Assembly (NCBI GenBank): GCA_003278175.1
Contig: QCGF01000011.1
Coordinates: 1-34,917, forward strand
DNA length: 34,917 nucleotides
Reading direction: 5' to 3'
Source: Prochlorococcus sp. AG-363-P15
Lineage (GTDB): Bacteria > Cyanobacteriota > Cyanobacteriia > PCC-6307 > Cyanobiaceae
Within the stretch, counting starts at the first letter, position 1. Every line of letters begins with the position of its first letter. Below, in pieces: positions 1-8,910 of this stretch. The notes beneath the pieces are model-generated. The model ran no database searches, was not told the DNA's origin, and worked only from the letters and a program-made list of their open reading frames with translations. A program made the translations under genes and the position numbers.

Positions 1-456
1 AAAGTACATGCTCCCATCTCAAGGGATTTAATGTTTAATGCGAAAGCAATGCCTGGAGCTGAGGCTCTTATCAAATGGTGTTTTTTAAATAAGCTAAAAA
101 TGGCATTAGTAACAAGCAGCTCCTATAAATCAGTAAAATTAAAGACCGTCTCACATAAATGGATTGATTTAATTAAAACAAGAGTTTATGGCGACGATCC
201 AATTCTCAAAAGAGGCAAGCCTGCACCAGATCCATACTTATTAGCTGCAAGCAAACTAGATGTCAGCCCTCACCATTGCTGGGCGCTAGAAGACTCAGAA
301 TCCGGAATCAATTCGGCCTTAGAAGCGGGTTGCAATGTATGGATTCTTAATTGTAAGTTAGAGAATCAAAGTTCAACTAATAACATAGATAATACTCATA
401 ATATAAAACATTTACACGAGATATTAGAGGCACTAAAAAAAACTCAACTTGAATAA
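1..456 (+). CDS. HAD-superfamily hydrolase, CbbY/beta-phosphoglucomutase-like (5' end outside window)
   Basis: This is the C-terminal part of a HAD-type phosphatase or phosphomutase. The frame is open from base 1, so the ATG at base 31 is probably internal and the gene begins upstream of the window. HAD motif II is visible as VTSSS near bases 106-123. The motif III lysine lies in RGKPAPDPYLLA (about 214-249) and motif IV is ALEDSESGINSALEAG (about 283-330). The nucleophile DxD motif must lie outside the window. The GKPAPDPYLLAA segment is typical of the CbbY/PGMB subgroup, but the substrate cannot be told. The tail after motif IV is Asn- and Thr-rich. The TAA stop is 1 nt from the convergent stop of the prenyl synthase gene. 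Confidence 0.85.
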   Translation, partial: KVHAPISRDLMFNAKAMPGAEALIKWCFLNKLKMALVTSSSYKSVKLKTVSHKWIDLIKTRVYGDDPILKRGKPAPDPYLLAASKLDVSPHHCWALEDSESGINSALEAGCNVWILNCKLENQSSTNNIDNTHNIKHLHEILEALKKTQLE

Positions 457-457
457 C

Positions 458-1429
458 TTAGTAAAGTCTGCTTAGAACAAAATCTGGCAGTTCGAGGATA
501 GCTCTTCGAGAAGGAGAGTCTGGAAGCCATTTAATTGCCTCTCGAGATTCTTTTGCAAATTGTTCAGCTAAATCTCTTGTTCGACTTATTGCTCTTGAGG
601 TATGAACAAGGTTTAAAGCATTTTCAAGATCACCTTCTACTGAAAATTCTCTATCTATTAATCTTGCAAGATCTGGCTTTTCCTCTAAGGCATATAAAGC
701 TGGAGCAGTTAAATAACCGCTAGCCAAATCTGTAAATGCTGGCTTACCTAGCTGTTGGTCATTACCTGTAAAGTCAAGGATGTCATCAACTACTTGGAAA
801 GCAAGGCCTAGTTGTTTACCGAAGTAATGTAATGATTTAAGATTTTGATCTGGTTGCTCACTTAAAACCCCTACAGCTCTTGCACTATTTGCAATTAAAG
901 AAGCAGTTTTACAATAACTTTTCTCTAAATATGTATCCAATGTCTGACAAGAGTCATATTTATATAGCCCTTGCTTAACCTCACCATCAGCAAGGTCCAT
1001 AATTACACGACTTAAGAGTTTAACCACATCAAGATTATCTAAATTTGCCAAATGCCAACTAGCTTGAGCAAAAAGAAAATCACCTGCTAGCACTGCAACT
1101 TTATGGTTGAATCTGCTATGAACAGTTGCCACTCCTCTTCGTGTTGAAGCCTCATCGACAACATCGTCATGCACTAACGATGCTGTATGAATCATTTCTG
1201 TTATTTCAGCAAGCCTGCGATGACGAGCAGAGAGCTCACCATTAGGCTCAAGAGCCCTAGAAAGCAAAAGGACTATCCCAGGGCGAATCCTTTTGCCACC
1301 AGCACTAAAAAGATGTTCTGCTGCTGCCTGCAATATCGGATGCTTCGCCCCAATAAGGCTACGAAGATTAGCCACTAGATTCTCAAGATCCAACTCGACC
1401 GGCTGTAGCAGCTCAGTGACTGTGGTCAT
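458..1429 (-). CDS. sds: All-trans long-chain prenyl diphosphate synthase (solanesyl-type)
   Basis: This enzyme condenses isopentenyl diphosphate units into the long isoprenoid tail that, in cyanobacteria, is used for plastoquinone. With the chosen start the protein has 323 aa. GGKRIRP lies at 44-50. The first aspartate-rich motif, DDVVD, is at 88-92 and the second, DDILD, at 215-219. An alanine, not an aromatic residue, sits five positions before the first motif, which fits long-chain rather than farnesyl products. I chose the ATG at 1429 (protein begins MTTVTELLQ) because GAGG lies 6 nt upstream of it. The frame extends to 1492, but that would overlap murI and add a non-conserved tail. It is the last gene of a minus-strand block after murI (22 nt gap). 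Product chain length is inferred. Confidence 0.93.
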   Translation of the reverse strand: MTTVTELLQPVELDLENLVANLRSLIGAKHPILQAAAEHLFSAGGKRIRPGIVLLLSRALEPNGELSARHRRLAEITEMIHTASLVHDDVVDEASTRRGVATVHSRFNHKVAVLAGDFLFAQASWHLANLDNLDVVKLLSRVIMDLADGEVKQGLYKYDSCQTLDTYLEKSYCKTASLIANSARAVGVLSEQPDQNLKSLHYFGKQLGLAFQVVDDILDFTGNDQQLGKPAFTDLASGYLTAPALYALEEKPDLARLIDREFSVEGDLENALNLVHTSRAISRTRDLAEQFAKESREAIKWLPDSPSRRAILELPDFVLSRLY

Positions 1430-1451
1430 GAGAATCCTCGATTTACTAATC

Positions 1452-2264
1452 CTAGAAGAAACATGCCTTAGGTTGTAGGGAGATAAGTTCAACTTCTGGT
1501 CGGTTTCCCAACCAAGGTAATGTTCTCAGTGAGAACCCAATCGGATTAGATGTCACAAAAAACCTTGTATTCGAAACCTTACAGGGTCTCTGACAAATGG
1601 ATTGAGGTTCTCCAAGAACCCTGTCTAGTTGACAGGCTATTCCAATAGCCGGATCAATTAATCGAATACCTTTAGGGACTAATTCCTGCAAAAAAGGTTG
1701 AATAAGTGGGTAATGACTACACCCAAGGATGATTGCTTCAACATGAGCCTCTAACAGTGGCTTCAAATATTCAATTGCAAACCTTTTCATTGATTCTTGA
1801 CATAATTCACCATTTTCAATCATTGGAACAAACTCAGGACAAGCATTTTCAATAACTAATGTCCCAGGCCTAAAGGCTTCAATTCGCTTTTTATATGCGG
1901 ATGAAGCAGCCGTGGCAGATGTAGCCAAAACACCGACTCTTGATTCTGTCGTCATTTCCGCTGCAGCATTTATCAAATTCAAAACTGGGACGGTGGAAAT
2001 ATTCTGAACAATATCAATTGCCAATGAATTTGTTGTATTACAGGCCACAAGAATTGCCGAGACATCTTGACTTAAAAGCCATTCAACAACTTCTTTTGCT
2101 ATTAAACGAATTTCTGCTGGTTGTTTCTCTCCATAAGGCAGCCTGGCTGTATCACCCAAATAAACACAAGAAATATCTCCATGTCGCTCTACCACTTTTT
2201 TCAACACAGTAATCCCCCCTAATCCACTATCAAATAAACCCAATCGAGGAGTCAATGGCCTCAC
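1452..2264 (-). CDS. murI: Glutamate racemase
   Basis: MurI interconverts L- and D-glutamate, supplying D-Glu for the peptidoglycan stem peptide in the cytoplasm. The 270-aa protein has the normal length. Its N-terminal GLFDSGLGGITVL is the family signature, and the two catalytic cysteines are visible as C75 in VACNTTNS and C182 in GCSHYP. The start codon is GTG, overlapping the TGA of the upstream amidase gene as GTGA, so the two are probably translationally coupled. No in-frame ATG precedes the signature. Two peptidoglycan genes side by side (amidase and racemase) support the assignment. Confidence 0.95.
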   Translation of the reverse strand: MRPLTPRLGLFDSGLGGITVLKKVVERHGDISCVYLGDTARLPYGEKQPAEIRLIAKEVVEWLLSQDVSAILVACNTTNSLAIDIVQNISTVPVLNLINAAAEMTTESRVGVLATSATAASSAYKKRIEAFRPGTLVIENACPEFVPMIENGELCQESMKRFAIEYLKPLLEAHVEAIILGCSHYPLIQPFLQELVPKGIRLIDPAIGIACQLDRVLGEPQSICQRPCKVSNTRFFVTSNPIGFSLRTLPWLGNRPEVELISLQPKACFF

Positions 2265-3352
2265 TCCCCTTGAAGATACAAAAGAATACCCTTTGAAATT
2301 GCTAACGCCAAATTGCGACGATGTGGAGCTTGTGACAATCTCAAAGAGTCAAGCTTGCCAGTTAGAAAGCCAGTCTCAACCAAAACTGCTGGCATGTTGG
2401 TCCTTCTAATTACGAAAAAGCGACTGCGTCTTACCCCTCTATCCGGACTACCGGGCGATGCCCTTAAAACTTCATTCTGAATCAAACTGGCAAGTCGATA
2501 ACCTTTTTTACCCGAAAAATAGAAAGTTTCAATTCCATTAACATCTCTTCGAGTTGACCTCCTTTTTGCATTCGCATGAATACTTACAAAGGCATTTGCT
2601 CGGGTTTTATTTGCAATAACCACTCTTGGAGCAAGGTCCAAGTCAATTTCTGATTTTCTGGTCAAAATGACCTTTACACCCTTTCCTTCCAGAATTTCAG
2701 CAACTTGAAGTGATATATCCAAAACAACATCAGTTTCTCGTATTCCACTAATACCTACTGCTCCAGAGTCTGGTCCTCCATGGCCAGGATCTATAACGAC
2801 CTTATATCGACCTTGAGGAATATTGGGAAGGTCAGAGATAGTTAAAGACTGATAACTACTACTACGCAAAAATCTCTCCGACCTTCTCTGCACAGTTCTT
2901 ATTAGATTTCCTTCCCCAATGCTTCGAAGGCCATTTGTAGGTATGCCTCCAAAATTCAACTCCCATTGATCCGGCGAAGTCCCGACTAATTTGAGATCTT
3001 GTGGGTCTATAGAAATTGATTTATTGAATTCAATAACTAATCTTGTAAAACCTTTCTGAGGTTTGCCAAGGCGAATTTCCTTAACAGGTCCATTACCAGG
3101 AAGACTTCTTGGACGAACAAGTTCACCAGGAAAATCAATCCAAACTCGGTCACCATTCCCAGACTGTGCATATTGAAAAAATGCCTTAAGGTTTGCTCCT
3201 CTAGAGGTACGTAATTTCAAAACACCATCACTTCCCAAATGCCAAGCGGCCAAAGCACTTGCAGCATTTAATGGTAATTCATAAAACAGTATTGAAATCT
3301 GTAATGCAGTTCCAGCAATAAGAGCAAGTCGTCGTGATATTCCCAAAACCAT
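2261..3352 (-). CDS. N-acetylmuramoyl-L-alanine amidase with AMIN-like N-terminal region
   Basis: This is a zinc amidase of the Amidase_3 (AmiC) family, which cleaves the bond between MurNAc and L-Ala during cell separation or wall turnover in the periplasm. The 363-aa protein starts with a signal-peptide-like segment: RR at 7-8, then hydrophobic to about residue 34. Next comes a beta-rich region (about 36-140) resembling the AMIN targeting domain, and the catalytic domain from about 183. The expected zinc and catalytic residues are present: H191 in DPGHGGPDSGA, E206 in RETDVV, H259 in SIHANA and E326 in VLVETGF. The gene follows nit by 4 nt and its stop overlaps the murI start. Several cyanobacterial paralogues exist, so I give no symbol. 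Confidence 0.92.
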   Translation of the reverse strand: MVLGISRRLALIAGTALQISILFYELPLNAASALAAWHLGSDGVLKLRTSRGANLKAFFQYAQSGNGDRVWIDFPGELVRPRSLPGNGPVKEIRLGKPQKGFTRLVIEFNKSISIDPQDLKLVGTSPDQWELNFGGIPTNGLRSIGEGNLIRTVQRRSERFLRSSSYQSLTISDLPNIPQGRYKVVIDPGHGGPDSGAVGISGIRETDVVLDISLQVAEILEGKGVKVILTRKSEIDLDLAPRVVIANKTRANAFVSIHANAKRRSTRRDVNGIETFYFSGKKGYRLASLIQNEVLRASPGSPDRGVRRSRFFVIRRTNMPAVLVETGFLTGKLDSLRLSQAPHRRNLALAISKGILLYLQGE

Positions 3353-3356
3353 TTAC

Positions 3357-4178
3357 TTAGAAAAGTGCAGGCTTTCTATGTTTAAGGCAGGGCATCTGCT
3401 CTCTAATCCTAGCGACATGAGAGGTGTCAACAGGAGCAATCGCAGCTCCTTGAGTAACTCCAGCATCGGCAAGAACTGTTCCCCAAGGATCAATTATCAT
3501 TGAATGTCCATGACTATGACGACGTTCATAATGGAGTCCTGTTTGTGCAGGAGCTAAAACATAGGATGTGTTTTCAATTGCTCTTGCTTGCAGCAAAACT
3601 TGCCAATGATCTTTACCAGTGAATGCCGTAAAGGCAGCAGGAATCATAAGTAACTCAGCACCTTTCTCTATTAGATGACGATATAACTCTGGGAAACGAA
3701 CGTCATAGCAAATAGAAAGTCCAACTTTGCAAAGGCCAGGCACATCAACTACGGGAGGAACATTTTCCCCAGAAACAATCGTAGATGATTCCCTATACGT
3801 GTTGCCCTCTGGCAGGTCTACATCAAATAGATGGATCTTGTCATATCTTGCAAGCAATTGTCCGTCTCGACCATATAGTTCAGCTCTATTCAAAGTACGT
3901 TGACCATCACCAAAAGGTACTGGGTAACCACCACCGAGAAGTGCAACTTGATAACGTCTGGCCATTGTTATAAGAAAACGACTGCATTTCTCAGCAATAG
4001 ATGATGAAAGTTCTAATCTTTCATCATCCTCACCCATAAATGCAAAGTTCTCTGGAAGTCCAATAATTTCAGCTCCTCGTCTAGAAGCAAGTTCTATCTG
4101 TTCCTCAGCTGCTGAAAAATTGATGTCAGGCTTCGAGGTGCTTGTCAATTGCACAGCGGCTGCCAAGAAGTCCGTCAC
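3357..4178 (-). CDS. Carbon-nitrogen (nitrilase-superfamily) hydrolase, Nit/omega-amidase-like
   Basis: This is a 273-aa nitrilase-superfamily amidase. The Glu-Lys-Cys catalytic triad is clear: E43 in GLPENFAFMGE, K114 in YDKIHLFDVDLPEG and C157 in LSICYDVRFPELYR. The KIHLFDVD segment and overall length match the Nit1/Nit2 branch (deaminated-glutathione amidase or omega-amidase), which repairs side products of transamination. The substrate assignment is inference. The start is GTG at 4178; the frame is closed 9 codons upstream by a stop with no ATG between. The neighbours are comB upstream (32 nt gap) and the amidase gene downstream. Confidence 0.9.
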   Translation of the reverse strand: MTDFLAAAVQLTSTSKPDINFSAAEEQIELASRRGAEIIGLPENFAFMGEDDERLELSSSIAEKCSRFLITMARRYQVALLGGGYPVPFGDGQRTLNRAELYGRDGQLLARYDKIHLFDVDLPEGNTYRESSTIVSGENVPPVVDVPGLCKVGLSICYDVRFPELYRHLIEKGAELLMIPAAFTAFTGKDHWQVLLQARAIENTSYVLAPAQTGLHYERRHSHGHSMIIDPWGTVLADAGVTQGAAIAPVDTSHVARIREQMPCLKHRKPALF

Positions 4179-4210
4179 AGATTTAATACGTAGAGAACGA
4201 ATTTAAGAAA

Positions 4211-4948
4211 TCAAGAGGCACTAAGCACTCCTGGTGCTACTTGAGTTGGAACCACATTAAGTTTATCCAGGGAAGCACAACATTTGAAATCATTATCATG
4301 ATCTCCGATGCTTGCGAGTCTCCTACCATGACTGGCAATTCGCAAACAATCTTCGCAATCATTTTTCCATCGATCCCAAACAGTCAAAGCGGCTGTCAAC
4401 TCATCGTTTACAACGTTTATAGAATTTGTCGTGTTCTCAATGAGAAATGCTGCAAGAGAACCAGCAGCAAGAGAGTCTTCCAAGGAATAGGCACCTTCCC
4501 AACCACTCCCGAGAATACATAGTTGTTTTGTTTGATCGTTAAGCAATCTTTGTGCAACTGCTTTACGGTTTGGCAATGACAAGGTGTATAACTTGCTGGC
4601 ATTTCTAACAGCTTGCAAAGAGCGAGTGCCATTTGTAGTACTCATAAATAATCTTTTCCCAGAAACCAACTCAGGGACAACATCTACAGGAGAATTACCA
4701 AGATCAAATCCTTTTAGACGTTGACCACCCCTTTCTCCCACCAAAAGTCTTAAAGCAGGCTCCCATGAGCTTGAACTTTTTTGAAGTTCATCCAAATCTG
4801 CAAAAGTCTCTATAGCCTCAGCACCGTTATGAAGAGCCCATGCAATTGTCGTAGTAGCTCGAAGAACATCGACTACAACAGCTGTTTCAGGCACAAATCC
4901 ATCGGGGACATCACCCGCTGCATGAAAATAAGAAAGTTCCATCATCAT
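4211..4948 (-). CDS. comB: 2-phosphosulfolactate phosphatase family protein (ComB)
   Basis: This belongs to the ComB family, whose archaeal members dephosphorylate 2-phosphosulfolactate to sulfolactate in coenzyme M synthesis. The protein has 245 aa. Family motifs visible are [11 protein letters not shown] near residue 26-36 and [12 protein letters not shown] near the middle. Cyanobacteria do not make coenzyme M, so the true role here (sulfolactate production or another small phosphate ester) is open. The start region is three ATG codons in a row (4948, 4945, 4942) preceded by an in-frame TTG at 4951; I take the first ATG. It heads the minus-strand block running to sds and is divergent from ubiD. 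Confidence 0.85.
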   Translation of the reverse strand: MMMELSYFHAAGDVPDGFVPETAVVVDVLRATTTIAWALHNGAEAIETFADLDELQKSSSSWEPALRLLVGERGGQRLKGFDLGNSPVDVVPELVSGKRLFMSTTNGTRSLQAVRNASKLYTLSLPNRKAVAQRLLNDQTKQLCILGSGWEGAYSLEDSLAAGSLAAFLIENTTNSINVVNDELTAALTVWDRWKNDCEDCLRIASHGRRLASIGDHDNDFKCCASLDKLNVVPTQVAPGVLSAS

Positions 4949-5006
4949 CAATAACTAACATAATGAGTCACAGTAAGTAGATCATTCAGTCATCCATTCG
5001 ACCTTT
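4949..5006. promoter_or_regulatory. Divergent intergenic region between comB and ubiD
   Basis: These 58 bases separate two outward-facing gene blocks, so they must hold, or lie close to, the promoters of both. On the plus strand CATAAT at 4959-4964 is a possible -10 box for ubiD, but no convincing -35 box is seen. Nothing clear stands out for comB. The promoter role is inferred from gene orientation. Confidence 0.4.
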
Positions 5007-6572
5007 ATGTCCCTACTAAGTCCTGGACCAGGATCACGTGACATGAGGAATTTTATTGCCTTACTTGAACGAAAAGGACAACTCAAGAGAATCAAAGCCG
5101 AAGTAAATCCAGACTTAGAACTGGCTGCAATAACTGACAGAGTTTTAGCTAGAGGTGGGCCTGCACTTTTATTCGAGAACGTAAAAGGCTCAACGCTGCC
5201 TGTCGCCACAAATCTCCTGGGAACAATGGAGAGAGTTGTTTGGAGCATGGGCCTTGAGAAGGCAGAAGAACTAGAAGAATTAGGAAGAAAGCTCGCTCTA
5301 TTACAGCAACCAAAACCACCTAAAGATTTAAAAGAAACCCGAGCATTTGCAAATGTTCTTTGGGATCTAATAAAAGCTCGTCCTGATTTTGACCTTACCC
5401 CTCCTTGCCACCAAAAAGTCATCAAAGAAGACCAACTAAACCTTGATAAATTGCCTTTAATACGTCCTTGGCCAAAAGATGCGAGTGGAGTAATCACCCT
5501 AGGACTAGTAATAACAAAGGATCCAGAAACAGGCGTCCCAAATGTTGGTGTCTACAGACTCCAACGCCAATCCACAAAAACGATGACTGTTCATTGGCTG
5601 TCAGTTAGAGGCGGTGCACTTCACTTACGTAAAGCTGCCGCACTCGGAAAGAAATTAGAGATAGCGGTTGCGATAGGAGTTCATCCATTAATAGTTATGG
5701 CAGCTGCAACTCCAATACCAGTTCAAATGAGTGAGTGGCTTTTCGCAGGGCTATATGCAGGGGAAGGGGTCAGGCTTACTCGTTGCAAAACAATTGATCT
5801 TCAAGTTCCAAGTCATAGTGAAGTCGTTCTTGAGGGAACTATTACTCCTGGAGAAGAATTAGCTGATGGCCCCTTTGGAGACCACATGGGGTTTTATGGA
5901 GGAATAGAAAAATCGCCTCTAATACGTTTCCACTGCATAACTCATAGGAAAGATCCGATCTTCTTAACCACATTTAGTGGCAGACCACCAAAAGAAGAAG
6001 CAATGCTTGCAATAGCATTGAATCGTATTTATACGCCAATTCTTCGGCAACAAATACCTGAGATCAATGATTTCTTCCTGCCCATGGAGGCACTGAGCTA
6101 CAAATTGGCTGTGATTTCAATAAAAAAAACATATCCAGGGCAAGCAAGAAGGTCTGCAATGGCCTTCTGGACTGCACTACCACAATTTACCTACACCAAG
6201 TTTGTTGTTGTAGTTGACTCAACTATCAACGTTAGGGACCCACGCCAGGTTGTATGGGCAATATCTAGTCAGGTAGATCCACAAAGAGACCTTTTCATAT
6301 TAGAAAACACACCTTTTGATAGTCTTGATTTCTCTAGTGAACATATCGGTTTAGGAGGAAGACTCGCAATAGATGCAACTAGAAAAATTGGCCCTGAAAA
6401 AAAACATGAATGGGGAGAAGTCTTAACTAGGCCTACCGAAATCGAATCAAAGGTCAATGAAAGATGGAATGAGCTTGGTTTATCTGATTTAGATGAAAAT
6501 GAACCTGATCCAAGCCTATTTGGCTATGTAATAGAAGACCTGTTACGACAACGACAAGCTGACAAGTTTTAA
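5007..6572 (+). CDS. ubiD: UbiD-family prenylated-FMN-dependent decarboxylase
   Basis: UbiD enzymes use prenylated FMN to decarboxylate aromatic acids. In cyanobacteria a UbiD homologue is thought to decarboxylate the prenylated 4-hydroxybenzoate intermediate of plastoquinone synthesis, parallel to the ubiquinone step of E. coli. The 521-aa protein has the family length. The N-terminal MRNFIALLERKGQLKRI and the segment GEELADGPFGDHMGFYGG (about residues 281-298), which bears acidic active-site residues, are characteristic. The start at 5007 gives a 12-residue lead before a second possible ATG at residue 13; either could be used. It is the first gene of a plus-strand block with aroA, whose product chorismate is the precursor of 4-hydroxybenzoate. 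The substrate is inferred. Confidence 0.9.
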   Translation: MSLLSPGPGSRDMRNFIALLERKGQLKRIKAEVNPDLELAAITDRVLARGGPALLFENVKGSTLPVATNLLGTMERVVWSMGLEKAEELEELGRKLALLQQPKPPKDLKETRAFANVLWDLIKARPDFDLTPPCHQKVIKEDQLNLDKLPLIRPWPKDASGVITLGLVITKDPETGVPNVGVYRLQRQSTKTMTVHWLSVRGGALHLRKAAALGKKLEIAVAIGVHPLIVMAAATPIPVQMSEWLFAGLYAGEGVRLTRCKTIDLQVPSHSEVVLEGTITPGEELADGPFGDHMGFYGGIEKSPLIRFHCITHRKDPIFLTTFSGRPPKEEAMLAIALNRIYTPILRQQIPEINDFFLPMEALSYKLAVISIKKTYPGQARRSAMAFWTALPQFTYTKFVVVVDSTINVRDPRQVVWAISSQVDPQRDLFILENTPFDSLDFSSEHIGLGGRLAIDATRKIGPEKKHEWGEVLTRPTEIESKVNERWNELGLSDLDENEPDPSLFGYVIEDLLRQRQADKF

Positions 6573-6627
6573 CTCATGCATCGCACACGAACCAATAAAC
6601 TCAAACAACTAGTTTCTATTACAGCCC

Positions 6628-7956
6628 TTGAGTGCTACTAGCAGCAATAAAAATTCTAGGAACCTACAAGAGGGAGGGAGGTTGTTAGGGAAAGTACGTG
6701 TACCTGGTGATAAATCAATTTCTCATAGAGCATTGCTATTTGGATCAATCGCAGAGGGGTTAACAACCGTAGAAGGTCTATTACCAGCAGAAGACCCAGA
6801 AAGCACAGCTTCTTGTCTACGTTCGATGGGAGTGCAAATTAGCCCGATTAAGAAAGGAGAGGTAGTACATATAAATGGTGTCGGTTTAGATGGACTAAAA
6901 GAACCAAAAAATGTACTCGACTGTGGCAACTCTGGAACCACTATGAGGTTATTGCTCGGCTTATTAGTAGGTCGAGTAGGACGACATTTTGTACTAACCG
7001 GCGATGAGTCCCTTAGCAAAAGGCCGATGCAAAGAGTTGGTCAACCTCTCAAGCTAATGGGAGCACAAGTAAGAGGACGTTCAAATGGGAATCAAGCCCC
7101 ACTATCAATAGTTGGTCAACAACTACATGGAGCCATAATTGGAACACCTGTTGCCAGTGCTCAAATCAAATCAGCGATATTACTCGCTGCCCTTACAGCT
7201 GATAGCTCAACAACTGTTATTGAGCCAGCCCTTTCAAGAGACCATAGTGAAAGAATGTTAAAAGCATTTGGAGCCAATCTTACCGTTGGAGGTGAGATGG
7301 GAAGGCATATAAATGTTTTGCCAGGAGCAACATTAAAAGGACAGTCAATAGTCGTACCTGGAGACATCAGCTCGGCAGCCTTTTGGCTAGTTGCTGGAAG
7401 CATCATTCCAGGGTCACAAATAACAGTTGAGAATGTTGGATTAAATCCAACCCGTACAGGAATACTCGAAATACTAAGAAAGATGCAAGCGAACCTAGAA
7501 ATCATCAATAAACGAGATGTTGCAGGAGAACCAGTAGGAGACATCCGAGTTAGACATGTTGCTCAACTAATGCCTTTTAGAATCGATGCAGAAATAATTC
7601 CTCGTCTAGTAGATGAAGTGCCAATTCTTTCAGTAGCTGCCTGTTTTTGCAATGGCATTAGCCACATAACCGGTGCAAGTGAGTTAAGAGTAAAGGAAAC
7701 AGATCGATTAGCCGTAATGGCAAGACAACTGACAGCAATGGGTGCAAAATTAGAAGAGCACCCCGATGGACTGACCATCCATGGTGGAGCACCGCTACAA
7801 GGAGCAGAAATCGATAGTGAAACTGACCATCGAGTAGCCATGAGCCTTGCTATAGCTAGCTTAATGGCTAAAGGAGACTCATTACTCTCCAGAAGTGAAG
7901 CAGCAGCAGTTTCTTATCCTGATTTCTGGAGTGACTTTGAACGCTTGCGCAGCTAA
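6628..7956 (+). CDS. aroA: 3-phosphoshikimate 1-carboxyvinyltransferase (EPSP synthase)
   Basis: AroA transfers enolpyruvyl from PEP to shikimate-3-phosphate, the sixth step to chorismate. The 442-aa protein shows [15 protein letters not shown] with K29 near the N-terminus, [15 protein letters not shown] near residue 101, and [13 protein letters not shown] in the C-terminal half, all EPSP synthase signatures. No ATG or GTG lies in frame before the catalytic core. An in-frame TAG lies six codons upstream, so TTG at 6628 is the likely start. A second in-frame TTG at 6682 directly abuts a purine-rich AGGGAGGGAGG and is less likely because of spacing. The stop codon is followed immediately by the ATG of the next gene. 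Confidence 0.95.
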   Translation: MSATSSNKNSRNLQEGGRLLGKVRVPGDKSISHRALLFGSIAEGLTTVEGLLPAEDPESTASCLRSMGVQISPIKKGEVVHINGVGLDGLKEPKNVLDCGNSGTTMRLLLGLLVGRVGRHFVLTGDESLSKRPMQRVGQPLKLMGAQVRGRSNGNQAPLSIVGQQLHGAIIGTPVASAQIKSAILLAALTADSSTTVIEPALSRDHSERMLKAFGANLTVGGEMGRHINVLPGATLKGQSIVVPGDISSAAFWLVAGSIIPGSQITVENVGLNPTRTGILEILRKMQANLEIINKRDVAGEPVGDIRVRHVAQLMPFRIDAEIIPRLVDEVPILSVAACFCNGISHITGASELRVKETDRLAVMARQLTAMGAKLEEHPDGLTIHGGAPLQGAEIDSETDHRVAMSLAIASLMAKGDSLLSRSEAAAVSYPDFWSDFERLRS

Positions 7957-8871
7957 ATGTCTACCAAAGAAATCTCATTAGGAGATTTGCACTCTTTTCA
8001 AACAAATGATGGAAGCATTTCACTGCATAGTGCTTTCTTCCAAGAAAACTTTCATAGTTTAAGCGGAGCCAGCAAAGAGGCAAAAGAAAAATTTCTAAAG
8101 CCAGCACAATTAAATCGTTTAAGAAACGCTAAACGAATTCATATCCTTGATGTATGCATAGGCATGGGTTACAACTCGGCATACATGTTCGAAGATCTAA
8201 ATCGTAGTAACACACCATACCAATGGTGGGGGCTTGAGATTGACCCCAGACCAATCCATCTCGGAATCAAAAATAAAATATTTATCTCCAATTGGTCCGA
8301 CGAAGTAAGGGAAATACTGAATTCAATTGACAAGAGGGGGTGTTGGGTTCATAAACAAAGTAAAGGGAATATTCTCTGGGGAGATGCAAGAGAGAAGATT
8401 GATTTTATTCCACAAATGTTCTCTTTTGATTTAATTCTTCTTGACGCCTTTTCACCAACTAAATGTCCAATTTTATGGACCGAGGAATTCCTTGATAGCC
8501 TTGCAAATAAATTAGCCCCAGGTGGTCGTCTAATCACCTATTGCAGTGCCGCGGCAATCAGAGCAAGCCTCAGAAGATCTGGATTGGAATTAGGTTCCAT
8601 AATTCCGACTAAACAGCGAGAAAAGTGGAGCAATGGCACAATTGCCATCTCGCCAACAAAGAGTCCCAACAAAATCAAACAAGACACTATTTGGCAGCCA
8701 CTTACCATGATGGAAGAAGAGCACCTTTTAACACGAGCTGCAGTTCCATACCGTGACCCCAGTGGTCATAGCTCAATAGCACAAGTTTTGGCACGTCGTC
8801 ACAAAGAGCAGTTAAGCAGCGAGCTAGAGGATACAACTAATTGGAAACGCCGATGGGGGAAGACGCATTGA
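7957..8871 (+). CDS. MnmC2/MnmD-like SAM-dependent methyltransferase (DUF752)
   Basis: This 304-aa protein resembles the methyltransferase half of MnmC, which methylates 5-aminomethyl-(2-thio)uridine at the wobble position of certain tRNAs. Residues 62-76 (HILDVCIGMGYNSAY) form the SAM-binding motif I. LLDAFSPTKCPILW at 161-174 matches the conserved DxFxPxxxPxxW block, and LAPGGRLITYCSA follows. The FAD oxidoreductase half of the E. coli enzyme is absent, as in other stand-alone versions. Its ATG abuts the aroA stop (AGC TAA ATG), which implies co-transcription. The exact tRNA substrate is inferred. Confidence 0.82.
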   Translation: MSTKEISLGDLHSFQTNDGSISLHSAFFQENFHSLSGASKEAKEKFLKPAQLNRLRNAKRIHILDVCIGMGYNSAYMFEDLNRSNTPYQWWGLEIDPRPIHLGIKNKIFISNWSDEVREILNSIDKRGCWVHKQSKGNILWGDAREKIDFIPQMFSFDLILLDAFSPTKCPILWTEEFLDSLANKLAPGGRLITYCSAAAIRASLRRSGLELGSIIPTKQREKWSNGTIAISPTKSPNKIKQDTIWQPLTMMEEEHLLTRAAVPYRDPSGHSSIAQVLARRHKEQLSSELEDTTNWKRRWGKTH

Positions 8872-8910
8872 GTCTTCGTTAGTAGATTTCAAGGAAGAAG
8901 AAAGTCACCA

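Noticed and set aside
1430-1492. Longer form of the prenyl synthase starting at 1492
   Set aside because: It would overlap murI by 41 nt and adds residues without family support; the ATG at 1429 has GAGG at good spacing.
4949-4951. TTG as comB start
   Set aside because: Three ATG codons follow directly, so a TTG start is unnecessary.
4982-5497. 171-codon minus-strand open frame opposite ubiD
   Set aside because: It lies fully antisense to the well-supported ubiD frame, is rich in Ser/Arg/Phe as shadow frames are, and resembles no family.
7161-7544. 127-codon minus-strand open frame inside aroA
   Set aside because: It is antisense to conserved EPSP synthase sequence and shows no domain or ribosome binding site.
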